DNA from: an alpha proteobacterium IMCC14465
Lineage (GTDB): Bacteria; Pseudomonadota; Alphaproteobacteria; RS24
Assembly: GCA_000293845.2 (NCBI GenBank)
Contig: ALYF01000001.1
Span: forward strand, 1-64,000
DNA: 64,000 nucleotides
Reading direction: 5' to 3'
Of the stretch, positions 16,825 through 26,905 are shown in pieces. A program made the translations under genes and the position numbers. The notes below the pieces were generated by a model, which saw nothing but the letters and a program-made list of their open reading frames with translations, did no database searches and was not told the origin of the DNA. The first letter of the stretch is position 1, and each line of letters starts with the position of its first letter.

Positions 16825-17178
16825 TTAATCTGCTGGCGGGATTAAAATGACTGTTTCCCCCGCCGCGGAGAATCCCAGCACATCGCGCACACGTTCATCC
16901 AGATAATCCGGATCAGGCGTTGGACCTGAAAGCAAAGCAATACGCTCCAATAATTCGGCATTGGCTGACTGAATAGCCTGCAATTCTCTCTCTTTTTCAG
17001 CCCGTTGCTTGCTTAACTCACCCCACGCGAAATAACCGCGCTCACCCTGCAGGGCATGATAGGTAAGATAACTGCCCAAAAGCGCCATGCAAAAGGGCAT
17101 GACGAGAAGCCGCAACCTTAAGGGCTTACGACCGACCGTATGGGGTGTCACCGGAGATGTTGAAAAACGAATCACCAT
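16825..17178 (-). CDS. ftsB: Septum formation initiator FtsB/DivIC
   Basis: 117 residues. Short cytoplasmic basic N-terminus, one membrane span at ~25-43 (LLVMPFCMALLGSYLTYHAL), then a coiled coil (~55-85: LSKQRAEKERELQAIQSANAEL) and a small C-terminal segment with DYLDERVRDVLGFS. FtsB joins FtsL and FtsQ in the divisome and relays activation to FtsWI. It lies 79 bp after eno, as in most alphaproteobacteria. Its start region carries four GANTC sites (see that feature), suggesting methylation-linked cell-cycle control. Confidence 0.9.
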   Translation of the reverse strand: MVIRFSTSPVTPHTVGRKPLRLRLLVMPFCMALLGSYLTYHALQGERGYFAWGELSKQRAEKERELQAIQSANAELLERIALLSGPTPDPDYLDERVRDVLGFSAAGETVILIPPAD

Positions 17179-17231
17179 AATGACCTCAGAGAATCACAAA
17201 GTGATTCGTTTGGTCAAGGTGAAACTGATTC
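17169..17231. promoter_or_regulatory. Cluster of four GANTC (CcrM) sites, including a GAATCAC palindrome, at the ftsB start
   Basis: GANTC occurs at 17169 (GAATC, inside ftsB codons), 17191 (GAATC), 17203 (GATTC) and 17227 (GATTC). The middle two form a perfect 17-bp palindrome, GAATCAC-AAA-GTGATTC (17191-17207). Random expectation is about one GANTC per 256 bp. CcrM methylates GANTC in alphaproteobacteria and its methylation state controls division-gene promoters. The palindrome could also be an operator. It lies between eno and ftsB. Confidence 0.55.
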
Positions 17232-17257
17232 GACCCTTAAGAAAGTCTCATGGGAGC

Positions 17258-18535
<1,278 letters not shown>

Positions 18536-18628
18536 TTACCTAGTGGGTGTGTCTTACCGAAAATTTAAAAAATGTGCAAATACATCCAGAGTTATTGACC
18601 TGTCTCGCCGCACTGCTAGTAATGAAGC

Positions 18629-19336
18629 ATGACAGATTCTCGAAGGGCATTGGTGCTGTTTTCCGGTGGGCAAGATTCCACCGTTTGTCTGGCGCATGCG
18701 CTGGCGACCTATAGCCATGTGGAGACAGTCGGCTTTGACTATGGGCAGACGCACCGTATCGAATTGGATTGCCGGCTGGATGTGCTGGCGCAATTTCGCA
18801 CTGCCTTCCCCGATTGGGCGTCAAAGTTGGGTGATGACCATATACTCGCCCTGCCAGCCTTGGCAGAGATTGGCGGCACGGCATTGACAGGGGATGGGGA
18901 AATCCGTGTTTTGGAAAACGGCCTCCCCTCTACTTTCGTGCCGGGGCGTAATTTGCTGTTCCTGACCTATGCGGCGGCGATAGGCTATCGGCGCGGGCTG
19001 TCAGTTTTAATTGGCGGCATGTGTGAGACAGATTATTCAGGCTATCCTGATTGCCGCCGTGACACGCTCGACCATCTTGCCCAAGCGATATCGGCAGGAA
19101 TGGACGCCCCCCTTGAGATTGAAACCCCGCTTATGTATCTCGACAAAGCCGCGACATGGGCTATGTCAGAAATATTAGGCGGGGAAACGCTGGTTGAGCT
19201 TATCCGCGAGGCCACCCATAGCTGTTATCGCGGTGATCGCACGACCCGTCATGAGTGGGGTTATGGCTGTAATGACTGCCCGGCCTGTGAGCTTCGGTCA
19301 AAGGGATATGAAAAATGGATAAAACCGGAAATATAA
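18629..19336 (+). CDS. queC: 7-cyano-7-deazaguanine (preQ0) synthase QueC
   Basis: ATP-dependent enzyme converting 7-carboxy-7-deazaguanine to preQ0. 235 residues. PP-loop [16 protein letters not shown] at 10-25; C-terminal zinc ligands in [17 protein letters not shown] and NDCPACELR. First gene of queC-queE-queD-queF, which supplies preQ1 for queuosine in tRNA. The cluster is on the plus strand while both flanking genes (kdsA, eno) are on the minus strand, and it looks slightly richer in GC than the surroundings, suggesting insertion into a conserved block. I see no convincing preQ1 riboswitch in the 105-bp leader. Confidence 0.96.
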   Translation: MTDSRRALVLFSGGQDSTVCLAHALATYSHVETVGFDYGQTHRIELDCRLDVLAQFRTAFPDWASKLGDDHILALPALAEIGGTALTGDGEIRVLENGLPSTFVPGRNLLFLTYAAAIGYRRGLSVLIGGMCETDYSGYPDCRRDTLDHLAQAISAGMDAPLEIETPLMYLDKAATWAMSEILGGETLVELIREATHSCYRGDRTTRHEWGYGCNDCPACELRSKGYEKWIKPEI

Positions 19337-19339
19337 AAC

Positions 19340-19987
19340 ATGACCTATAGTGTGAAAGAGATTTATTACACCTTACAAGGCGAAGGCGCGCAATCGGGGC
19401 GTCCGGCAGTGTTTTGCCGCTTTGCCGGATGCAATCTCTGGTCGGGTCTTGAAGCTGACCGTGCCGATGCGGCGTGCACTTTTTGCGATACGGACTTCAT
19501 CGGCACAGATGGCGAGAATGGCGGCAAATTCACCACAGCTGAAGAGCTTGCCGATAAAATCGCCACGCTTTGGCCGGATAAAGACGCATTGGCTGATGCT
19601 TATGTTGTGTTTACGGGGGGTGAGCCGCTTCTTCAACTGGATACGACACTTTTAGAAGCGTGCAAGGCGCATGGTTTTGAGACAGGCGTTGAGACCAATG
19701 GCACGCAAATCGCCCCTGCCAATTTGGATTGGATATGCGTCAGCCCCAAGCCGAACAGCCCGCTGGCGCAAGACAGAGGGCATGAGCTGAAATTCGTTTA
19801 CCCGCAGGATACGCTCTCCCCTTATGAATTTGCTGATTATGATTTCGAGCATTTCTTCATTCAGCCCATGGAAGTTGCGGATGAAGAGGCCTATCACCAT
19901 AATATTCAGGCGAGCATTGTGTTTTGTTTGCAGAACCCGCAATGGCGGTTGAGCCTGCAGACACATAAAATTATCGGCATTTCATAG
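19340..19987 (+). CDS. queE: 7-carboxy-7-deazaguanine synthase QueE
   Basis: Radical-SAM enzyme contracting 6-carboxytetrahydropterin to 7-carboxy-7-deazaguanine. 215 residues. The cluster-binding cysteines C31, C46 and C49 have the QueE-specific CX14CX2C spacing (AGCNLWSGLEADRADAACTFCD). YYTLQGEGAQSGRPAVFCRF, FTGGEPLLQLD, ETNGT and SPKP are all as in the family. It begins 3 bp after queC and is followed by a 71-bp gap to queD. Confidence 0.96.
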   Translation: MTYSVKEIYYTLQGEGAQSGRPAVFCRFAGCNLWSGLEADRADAACTFCDTDFIGTDGENGGKFTTAEELADKIATLWPDKDALADAYVVFTGGEPLLQLDTTLLEACKAHGFETGVETNGTQIAPANLDWICVSPKPNSPLAQDRGHELKFVYPQDTLSPYEFADYDFEHFFIQPMEVADEEAYHHNIQASIVFCLQNPQWRLSLQTHKIIGIS

Positions 19988-20058
19988 CATGTGTCTTTAT
20001 TGACGATTTCGCACGGATGGGGCATAAGCCGTGAACACCCGTTTTGTTTGGGGAAAAA

Positions 20059-20430
20059 ATGCAACTGACACGTGAATTTTGTTTTGACGCGGCGCACTGC
20101 CTCGAGAATTATGACCCCGGCCATCCGAACCGCCGGATACATGGTCATTCATTTCGTGTGCGCGTGACCCTAACGGGCATGCCGGACGACACTACCGGAC
20201 AAATTGTTGACCTTTCTGAATTCGGCACGATTTTGGAGCATCTGCGCGAGCAGCTTGACCATCATATGCTGAACGAGATTGACGGGCTGGAAACCCCGAC
20301 GCTGGAGAATATCTGTCTCTGGCTGTGGGAACATCTGTCGCCGGACCTGCCGGATTTGAGTGCGGTGGAAGTTTTCCGCGATAGCCTCGGTCAGTCCTGC
20401 CTTTATCAGGGAAGTCGCCATGTCAATTAA
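20059..20430 (+). CDS. queD: QueD-family protein lacking the catalytic cysteine
   Basis: 123-residue COG0720 (6-carboxytetrahydropterin synthase/PTPS) protein. Zinc ligands are intact: His13 (FDAAH), His28 and His30 (IHGH), and the DHH at 67-69. The QueD signature CxxxHGH reads NRRIHGH, so Asn24 stands where the catalytic Cys belongs; a PTPS-type Cys two residues earlier is also absent (His22). The Glu of the active site (E110 in E. coli) aligns with Asp108. Cys14, next to the zinc His13, is the only nearby thiol. It sits in an otherwise complete cluster, so it either works by a variant mechanism or supplies another COG0720 activity. ATG chosen at 20059 after TTTGGGGAAAAA; a TTG at 20044 is less likely. 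The 3' end overlaps queF by 11 bp. Confidence 0.85.
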   Translation: MQLTREFCFDAAHCLENYDPGHPNRRIHGHSFRVRVTLTGMPDDTTGQIVDLSEFGTILEHLREQLDHHMLNEIDGLETPTLENICLWLWEHLSPDLPDLSAVEVFRDSLGQSCLYQGSRHVN

Positions 20431-20905
20431 TGAGGGGTCAACTAAAGAGGGAAGCGACACAACCGGCAGCACCATGCTTGGGCAGCAAACGCCCATGCCC
20501 AATTCCCCCGACGAGGCGGTGCTGGAGCGTGTGCAGAACCCGCATCCCGACACATTATATGTTGCGCGCTTTGCCGTGCCGGAATTCACCTCGATTTGCC
20601 CGAAAACAGGCCAGCCGGATTTTGCCCGCCTGATTATCGACTATGTGCCGGAAAAATATTTGGTCGAAAGTAAAAGTTTTAAGCTCTTTATGGGCAGTTT
20701 TCGCAACCATGGCGCGTTTCATGAAGACTGCACCATTGAGATTGCCAAACGCCTAATAACCTGCATGGAACCGCGCTGGCTGCGGATTGGCGGCTACTGG
20801 TATCCGCGTGGCGGCATCCCGATTGATGTGTTTTACCAGACTGGCGACCCACCTGCCGAGCTTTACATCCCCGCGCAGGATGTTGCGCCCTATACGGGGC
20901 GTTAA
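20420..20905 (+). CDS. queF: NADPH-dependent preQ0 reductase QueF (unimodular type)
   Basis: Reduces the nitrile of preQ0 to the aminomethyl group of preQ1. 161 residues from ATG 20420, which overlaps the queD stop by 11 bp and has GGGAAG upstream. Catalytic Cys60 and Asp67 in [14 protein letters not shown] match Cys55/Asp62 of the Bacillus enzyme; the substrate-binding HEDC (101-104), [13 protein letters not shown] and RGGIPIDVF are present. The first ~40 residues (Ser/Thr/Gly-rich) precede the conserved core, and a later start at MLGQQTPMP is possible. Confidence 0.94.
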   Translation: MSINEGSTKEGSDTTGSTMLGQQTPMPNSPDEAVLERVQNPHPDTLYVARFAVPEFTSICPKTGQPDFARLIIDYVPEKYLVESKSFKLFMGSFRNHGAFHEDCTIEIAKRLITCMEPRWLRIGGYWYPRGGIPIDVFYQTGDPPAELYIPAQDVAPYTGR

Positions 20906-20975
20906 GTTTACCGTAGAAAAACAACCAGAGCGCAAAGAGACCCGCACCAAATGTAAGTCCGTCTAGGAGAAGCAT
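20688..20975 (-). CDS. Possible small membrane protein antisense to the queF 3' end (speculative)
   Basis: A 95-codon frame begins at ATG 20975 with a good AAGGAGAA Shine-Dalgarno 7-8 nt upstream. It opens with a hydrophobic segment (residues 2-23, [20 protein letters not shown]) outside queF, then runs antisense through the queF 3' end with Arg/Gln/Ser-rich sequence that looks like a coding shadow. The signal-anchor and ribosome-binding site are the only support. I do not recognise the family. It might be a shorter, recently extended or decaying gene, or chance. Confidence 0.25.
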   Translation of the reverse strand: MLLLDGLTFGAGLFALWLFFYGKLNAPYRAQHPARGCKARQVGRQSGKTHQSGCRHADTSSRQSAASAVPCRLLGVWQSQWCSLHETRHGCENCP

Positions 20976-21063
20976 AATGTTCTCCTTATCTTTAAAGAAA
21001 CAAAAAAATTTTTCCATTCTTCCCTCACGCTTATTGATGTGCGTGTTTGGGAAGACCTTAGGG

Positions 21064-21924
21064 CTAACTCACTGCGTCGTGCAACAGTTTAAGCTGAGAG
21101 AGCAAATCGCGCGCGCCGCTAAGGGGCAAGCAACTCGGCGCGTCGCAAAGCGCGCTATCTGGCTCGGGGTGGAATTCTAAAAATACGCCATTCGCGCCGG
21201 CCGCCACCGCCGCTTTTGCCAGCACTGGCACACCCTCGCGCCGCCCACCGGTTGAAGCACTGCCCCCCTGAGCATTGGTCGTGCGCGGGTCAGCACCAGG
21301 AAGCTGAACCGCATGGGTGGCATCCATCGTCACCGGCACGCCAAGCTTTTTCATCTCGGCAATGCCCAGCATATCGACAATCAAATTATTATAGCCAAAA
21401 CTCGTGCCGCGCTCGCACAGGATAATCTGAATATCGGGCGCAACCTCGCGGGCTTTGGTGATGATATTCGCGCAATCCCACGGCGCCAAAAACTGCGCCT
21501 TCTTAACATGCAACCACCCTTGTTGTGCACCCACGGCCTCTGCCGCCGCGACAACCAAATCTGTCTGGCGAACCAAAAATGCCGGCAGTTGCACCACATC
21601 GGCAATCGCCGCAACGGGTTCGGCTTGCTCGGGCGTGTGCAGGTCGGTCACAATCGGCACATTATGCGTGGCCTTGACCTTGGTGAGCATGGCGAGACCA
21701 TCCGCCTGCCCCGGCCCGCGATAGCTGGTCACGGAGGAGCGATTGGCTTTGTCAAAACTCGCCTTGAAAATATACGGCAAGCCCAAATCGGCGCAGATGG
21801 ATTTCAACTCGGCACAGACCTCAAGCGCCAGCGTCTCATCCTCCAGCACATTCAGCCCTGCCATCACAACCAAAGGCGCGCCGTCACCAATCGCGATATT
21901 CCATTTATCAAGTTTCATTTGCAT
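21064..21924 (-). CDS. kdsA: 3-deoxy-8-phosphooctulonate (KDO-8-P) synthase
   Basis: Condenses phosphoenolpyruvate with arabinose 5-phosphate, the first committed step to KDO of lipopolysaccharide. 286 residues from ATG 21924; an ATG at 21918 and a GTG at 21927 are alternatives. Seen: FKASFDKANRSSVTSYRGPG, TDLHTPEQ, CERGTSFGYNNLIVDM, MDATHAVQLPG and EFHPEPDSALCDAPS. The N-terminal MAGLNVLEDE has Asn where metal-dependent enzymes have Cys, indicating the metal-independent class. It follows pyrG by 12 bp on the same strand. Confidence 0.96.
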   Translation of the reverse strand: MQMKLDKWNIAIGDGAPLVVMAGLNVLEDETLALEVCAELKSICADLGLPYIFKASFDKANRSSVTSYRGPGQADGLAMLTKVKATHNVPIVTDLHTPEQAEPVAAIADVVQLPAFLVRQTDLVVAAAEAVGAQQGWLHVKKAQFLAPWDCANIITKAREVAPDIQIILCERGTSFGYNNLIVDMLGIAEMKKLGVPVTMDATHAVQLPGADPRTTNAQGGSASTGGRREGVPVLAKAAVAAGANGVFLEFHPEPDSALCDAPSCLPLSGARDLLSQLKLLHDAVS

Positions 21925-21936
21925 CACGACTCTATC

Positions 21937-23565
21937 CTATACAAGACGGCTCTGCTTAAGCGCCGCCTCAATAAATGACGAAAATAACGGGTGCGGTTCA
22001 AAAGGCCGCGACTTTAACTCCGGGTGATACTGAACACCAATATACCATGGGTGATCTTTAAACTCGACAATCTCCGGCAATAAGCCATCCGGCGAGACAC
22101 CCGAAAACACCAGCCCCGTCGCCTCAAGCTGGTCGCGATACGCCATATTCACCTCATAACGGTGACGGTGACGTTCAGATATCATCTCACTGCCGTAAAT
22201 ATCAGCGACCTTACTGCCCGCCGTCAGCCGCGCCTGATACGCACCAAGCCGCATTGTGCCACCCATATCAACATTAATGCCACGGGTCTCAAGCTGGTCG
22301 TCCTTCATCCATTCGGTCATCAGACCAATCAAAGGCGTGCCTTTGCCGCCAAACTCGGTAGAGCTGGCATCCTCAACCCCGGCGAGATTGCGCGCGGCTT
22401 CCAAAACCGCCATCTGCATGCCAAAGCAAATCCCGAAATATGGCACATTGCGCGTGCGGGCAAAGTGAGCGGCGGCAATCTTGCCCTCCGCCCCGCGCTC
22501 ACCAAAACCGCCCGGCACCAAAATGCCGTTCACCTTCTCCAAATAAGCCGCGGCATCCTCGCGCTCAAAAACTTCCGCATCCTGCCACTCAAAATTCACC
22601 CGAACACGATTGGCAATGCCACCATGTTGCAGCGCCTCGGTGAGCGATTTATAAGCATCTTTCAATTCGGTATATTTGCCGACAATCGCAATATTCACCT
22701 CGCCCTCAGGCGCGCGAACCGGCTCAACAACCCGCCGCCAACGCGTCAGGTCAGGTGCGGGGGCATCGCTCATACCGAATGATTCCAACACCTCAGTATC
22801 CAGCCCCTCCATATGATACGCTTCCGGCACGGCATAAATCGTATCAACATCCTGCGCCATAATCACAGCACTTTCACGGACATTACAAAACAGCGCGATT
22901 TTGCGCTTCTCGCCTTCAGGTATCGGGCGGTCACACCGGCACAGCAAAATATCAGGCTGAATACCGATGGAGCGCAATTCCTTAACCGAGTGTTGCGTCG
23001 GTTTGGTTTTCATCTCACCCGCCGCCGGAATATACGGCAGGAGGGTCAGGTGAATATAAATACAATGACTGCGCGGCAGGTCGTTCCCAAGCTGGCGAAT
23101 GGCCTCAAAAAACGGCAGGCCTTCAATGTCGCCAACCGTGCCGCCAATTTCACAAAGGACAAAATCAACATCATCCGTTTCCGAGCGAACAAAAGCCTTA
23201 ATCGCATCCGTCACATGCGGGATAACTTGCACCGTGCCACCAAGATAATCCCCCCGACGCTCGCTGGCGATAATCTGCTGGTAAATCTGTCCGGTGGTGA
23301 CGTTATCGCCCTTACTGGCCGGAACGCCCGTAAAGCGTTCATAGTGACCAAGGTCAAGATCCGTCTCGGCGCCATCATCGGTGACAAAGACCTCGCCGTG
23401 TTGATAGGGACTCATCGTCCCGGGATCAACATTAAGATAAGGGTCGAGTTTCCGCAGTTTTACAGAATAACCACGCGCTTGAAGCAAAGCCCCAAGTGCT
23501 GCTGATGCCAGGCCTTTTCCGAGTGAGGAAACCACGCCGCCAGTGATGAAGATAAATCGCGCCAT
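21937..23565 (-). CDS. pyrG: CTP synthase
   Basis: Converts UTP to CTP with glutamine nitrogen. 542 residues. Amidoligase domain 1-~270 beginning [27 protein letters not shown], with the [13 protein letters not shown] magnesium/ATP region. Glutaminase domain ~290-540 with the nucleophile in [21 protein letters not shown] and the terminal YHPELKSRP. Situated secG-pyrG-kdsA, the usual alphaproteobacterial order, with a 71-bp gap after secG. Confidence 0.98.
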   Translation of the reverse strand: MARFIFITGGVVSSLGKGLASAALGALLQARGYSVKLRKLDPYLNVDPGTMSPYQHGEVFVTDDGAETDLDLGHYERFTGVPASKGDNVTTGQIYQQIIASERRGDYLGGTVQVIPHVTDAIKAFVRSETDDVDFVLCEIGGTVGDIEGLPFFEAIRQLGNDLPRSHCIYIHLTLLPYIPAAGEMKTKPTQHSVKELRSIGIQPDILLCRCDRPIPEGEKRKIALFCNVRESAVIMAQDVDTIYAVPEAYHMEGLDTEVLESFGMSDAPAPDLTRWRRVVEPVRAPEGEVNIAIVGKYTELKDAYKSLTEALQHGGIANRVRVNFEWQDAEVFEREDAAAYLEKVNGILVPGGFGERGAEGKIAAAHFARTRNVPYFGICFGMQMAVLEAARNLAGVEDASSTEFGGKGTPLIGLMTEWMKDDQLETRGINVDMGGTMRLGAYQARLTAGSKVADIYGSEMISERHRHRYEVNMAYRDQLEATGLVFSGVSPDGLLPEIVEFKDHPWYIGVQYHPELKSRPFEPHPLFSSFIEAALKQSRLV

Positions 23566-23636
23566 GGGTGGATAGAATACATAGTCCTATTGAGTCATGC
23601 GAGAGGAAAATGCGTCGAAATGAAAATTTTTGGTGT

Positions 23637-24005
23637 TTATTCCGATGCAGGCGGCAAAGGTATATCTGACAGCGTGTCAGTTGTGCCTGCTGGCGGGTCA
23701 ATTTCAGGCATAAGCGGTGCCGGCGCTGTTTGCTCATCAACCTCTGTCGGGACAAAGCCCTCCAAAATAGAGTCGCGACCGGACATGCTACCCAAAACTG
23801 TGAGGCCGATACTGGTCAGGAAAAAAACAAAGGCCAGTATCGTCGTCATTTTAGTCAGCGCATTGCCAACACCACGGCTGGAGAACATGTTACCGCCACC
23901 ACCGCCACCAATACCAAGCGCACCGCCCTCAGAACGCTGCAACAGCACGAGAACAATCATGGCAAGTGTGATAATCAGATGGATGACCAAAAGGGTCGCA
24001 GACAT
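23637..24005 (-). CDS. secG: Preprotein translocase subunit SecG
   Basis: 122 residues. Two membrane spans (5-22 LLVIHLIITLAMIVLVLLQ; 55-75) separated by the conserved cytoplasmic loop RSEGGALGIGGGGGGNMFSSRGVGNALTKMT, followed by an acidic Pro-rich tail. SecG assists SecYE in protein export. It follows tpiA (75-bp gap), the standard tpiA-secG-pyrG order. Confidence 0.95.
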   Translation of the reverse strand: MSATLLVIHLIITLAMIVLVLLQRSEGGALGIGGGGGGNMFSSRGVGNALTKMTTILAFVFFLTSIGLTVLGSMSGRDSILEGFVPTEVDEQTAPAPLMPEIDPPAGTTDTLSDIPLPPASE

Positions 24006-24080
24006 GTTTAACTCCTGAAATTTGCTTGGATTTACCCTAAATAGGCGACAATGAAAAGAAAAAACTGCGGGTTAAGGCTT

Positions 24081-24827
24081 TTATACTGACTTGAGAATAG
24101 CCGTAAAATCCTTAAATGACAGGCTTGCCCCACCAACCAGCGCGCCATTGACGTTTTCCAAGGCAAGAATTTCCGCAGCATTCACCGCTGACACTGAACC
24201 ACCATAAAGAATTTTATACTGCGCTCCCGCTTTAGAATTAAGTTTAATCAGGGTTTGACGCAAATGCGCATGCGTCTTGATGATATCAGCTGGCTTTGGT
24301 GTGCGCCCCGACCCAATCGCCCAAACTGGTTCATAGGCAATGAGCGTATTTTGCGGTGTCGCGGCCGAAGGTAAAGACCCACGTAATTGGCGCCCAACAA
24401 CCTGCAAGGTCTGCCCCTTATTGAATTGCTGACGCGTCTCACCCAAACAGATAATCGCCAGTAACCCCTGCGAAATAGCCGTTTCGGCTTTTTGGCGAAC
24501 CTGTTTATCGGTTTCACCATATCTGGCCCGTCGTTCAGAATGGCCGACAATAACCGCCTTCCCTCCAGCATCTTTCACCATGGCGGCACTCACATCACCT
24601 GTAAATGCTCCTGACATCTCAATGTGGCAGTCTTGCGCCCCAATTTTAAGCTTTGTGCCTTTTGACGCAATCGCTGCCCGATTAATCAGTGTCGGTGGCG
24701 GGCAAATCATCACATCTGCGGCAATTTTTTGGGCATTCAGAAAATCAGCAAAGCGGCTCACCAGCTTCACATCCCTACCGGTGCCGTTCATCTTCCAGTT
24801 TCCGATAATTGCCGGTTTTATCGACAT
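24081..24827 (-). CDS. tpiA: Triosephosphate isomerase
   Basis: Interconverts dihydroxyacetone phosphate and glyceraldehyde 3-phosphate. 248 residues. Seen: IGNWKMNG (catalytic Lys), GHSERR (catalytic His), AYEPVWAIGSG (catalytic Glu and loop 6) and ILYGGSVSAVNA/GALVGGASL phosphate-binding loops. The ATG at 24827 (MSIKPAIIG) has AGGGGG at a good distance; a GTG two codons upstream is too close to it. Divergent to ppiD across 185 bp. Confidence 0.97.
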   Translation of the reverse strand: MSIKPAIIGNWKMNGTGRDVKLVSRFADFLNAQKIAADVMICPPPTLINRAAIASKGTKLKIGAQDCHIEMSGAFTGDVSAAMVKDAGGKAVIVGHSERRARYGETDKQVRQKAETAISQGLLAIICLGETRQQFNKGQTLQVVGRQLRGSLPSAATPQNTLIAYEPVWAIGSGRTPKPADIIKTHAHLRQTLIKLNSKAGAQYKILYGGSVSAVNAAEILALENVNGALVGGASLSFKDFTAILKSV

Positions 24828-25012
24828 AAACACGCCCCCTGCTATCTGTTATGAGCTGTCTGATTCAAATTTAGATTTAACCATGTCATCTTTTTCTATG
24901 ATTCATCAACATTGAAACCACAATTAGAACCATAGACGCGCTATCCTTTGCTTGTTTTTACCTATCGCAAACTTTATGATGCGGCAAAATTCTGGCGTCC
25001 CAAGGAGTTATC

Positions 25013-26905
25013 ATGCTGACACAAATTAGAAAAATATTTAGCGGAGTGCTCGGCTTTGCACTTATCGGCTTGCTCGTGATTGCCTTCGCCGCATGGGGCG
25101 TTGCGGACATGTTTGACATGGTCGGTCGAGGCAGTGTTGCCAAGGTCGGCAGTCAGAAAATCCCGACCAATGAGTATCGTTTTCGCCTGGCGCAACAAAT
25201 GGATCAAATCTCACGCGAGCTAAATGAACCTTTGACCATCGAACAGGCGCGAACATTTGGTGTCGACCAGCAAGTTCTCGGCAGAATGATTACCCTCGCC
25301 ACACTGAATGAAGCTACCGATAAACTCGGGCTGGATGTCAGCGATGACTATGTCAGAAGTGAGATTATTAATGACCCTAGCTTTGCAGGCCCATCTGGTG
25401 GTTTTGATGCGCCAACATTCCGACGTCTGCTTTCCTTAAATGGTCTCACAGAAAAGGTATTTGTGCGCGACAGACGAAATAATAAAACACGCGAGCAAAT
25501 GCTCAGTGCGATTTCCTATGCCACAGTGTTTCCAGCCAAGTTGAACGAGATTATTTACACACATTCACTAGAAACTCGAAAAGTGGAATATATTCTCATC
25601 CAGCCGGACATGGCAGGCGTGATTGGTGACCCGTCTGAAGATGAATTGCGCACACTCTATCAGCAAGTGCCAAACATCTTCACCGAGCCAGAACGCCGTA
25701 CCGCAACAATATTGAACCTCTCACCAAGCAATCTGGTGGATTCAATCACCGTGACAGATGACGAATTGCGCGAAGAATATGAGATTCTCCAAGATGAATA
25801 TATCAATGCAGAAACCCGCGAAGTAAGCCAACTCGTTCTCACAGATGAAACTGAAGCCCAGAAGGCAGCAGATATTCTGGCGGCGGGCAAAGATTTTGAG
25901 GATGTAGCCAAAGCACTTAATCAAAAAACTTCAGATACCGACCTTGGTGAAGTGTCCCGCGGCGACTTTATCGCCGAAGAACTTGCTGACCTTGCTTTCA
26001 GCCTTGAAGAAGGCCAGACAAGTGAGATTGTTGATGGCCCGCTTGGTAAAGTCATTATGAAAGTACGGAAAATTAACGAACAAACCGTACGCTCTTTTGA
26101 AGACATTAAAGAGGAAATCAGACTCAAGCTGGCGCAAGACAAAGCCGAAGATGATTTGATTGTTCTCTCTGAAAATATTTACGACAGCCTATCAGGTGGC
26201 AGTTCACTAGAAGCCCTTTCTGAAGAAAGTAATCTCGAATTATTGCGCGTGGAAAATATTGCACGCGACGGTACGCTCGAAAATGGCGCGGTCAATGAGC
26301 TTGTCGGCAAAAAAGAAAAAGTGATGAGCCGTATTTTTGAGTCTGATATGGGACAAGAAGCCAGTGCAGTTGAACTGACAGATGGAAGTCTGCTCTGGAT
26401 TCGTGTGGACGGTATTATACCCGAGCGCGTTAGCCCATTTGAAGATGTGCGTGAAAAAGCGACCCAACAATGGAAATCCAGAGAGCGTCGCGCTTTGTTG
26501 GAAGGCCTTGCCGAACATATTGTCAGCGAAGGTAATAAAGGTAAGAAATTTTCCGACCTTGCTGATGAAGTTGGAAAATCCCCCATCACCTCCCCTGCGG
26601 TTAATCGCCAAACTGATGATGAAACCTTTTCCCGACAAGCGGTCAGAAAACTCTTTGTCGCCGAAGAGGGTGATTTCACATGGAGCCAAGTCGGCTTCGG
26701 GGAAAGCCTAATTGTTATGCGTGTGGCTGAAATCGCGAAGCCGGATCTCAACAATAATGTAATGCTCAATGCTTTCATGGCATCTGCCAATCAGTCGGTT
26801 AATGATGCGGTACTCACCCAGCTTATCCGTGATTTTCAAAATGAATTTGGTGTGAGTATTGATAATCAGACATTGGAAGCTCAGCTTGGTAACTTCCAGC
26901 AATGA
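25013..26905 (+). CDS. ppiD: Periplasmic folding chaperone PpiD (SurA N/parvulin-type)
   Basis: 630 residues: short cytoplasmic N-terminus, one membrane anchor (~13-33, VLGFALIGLLVIAFAAWGV), a SurA_N-like chaperone region ~40-190 (GSQKIPTNEYRFRLAQQMDQ), a central parvulin-like domain ~260-370 (VSQLVLTDETEAQKAADIL, LGEVSRGDF, VDGPLGKVIMKV), and a second extended C-terminal chaperone region. It assists folding of exported proteins at the SecYEG exit. AAGGAG lies 6 nt before the ATG. It overlaps trpE by 4 bp (ATGA), the conserved ppiD-trpE coupling in alphaproteobacteria. Confidence 0.93.
   Translation: MLTQIRKIFSGVLGFALIGLLVIAFAAWGVADMFDMVGRGSVAKVGSQKIPTNEYRFRLAQQMDQISRELNEPLTIEQARTFGVDQQVLGRMITLATLNEATDKLGLDVSDDYVRSEIINDPSFAGPSGGFDAPTFRRLLSLNGLTEKVFVRDRRNNKTREQMLSAISYATVFPAKLNEIIYTHSLETRKVEYILIQPDMAGVIGDPSEDELRTLYQQVPNIFTEPERRTATILNLSPSNLVDSITVTDDELREEYEILQDEYINAETREVSQLVLTDETEAQKAADILAAGKDFEDVAKALNQKTSDTDLGEVSRGDFIAEELADLAFSLEEGQTSEIVDGPLGKVIMKVRKINEQTVRSFEDIKEEIRLKLAQDKAEDDLIVLSENIYDSLSGGSSLEALSEESNLELLRVENIARDGTLENGAVNELVGKKEKVMSRIFESDMGQEASAVELTDGSLLWIRVDGIIPERVSPFEDVREKATQQWKSRERRALLEGLAEHIVSEGNKGKKFSDLADEVGKSPITSPAVNRQTDDETFSRQAVRKLFVAEEGDFTWSQVGFGESLIVMRVAEIAKPDLNNNVMLNAFMASANQSVNDAVLTQLIRDFQNEFGVSIDNQTLEAQLGNFQQ

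Noticed and set aside
21313-21978. Long plus-strand frame opposite kdsA
   Set aside because: Basic low-complexity sequence antisense to a certain gene; no ribosome-binding site or family match.
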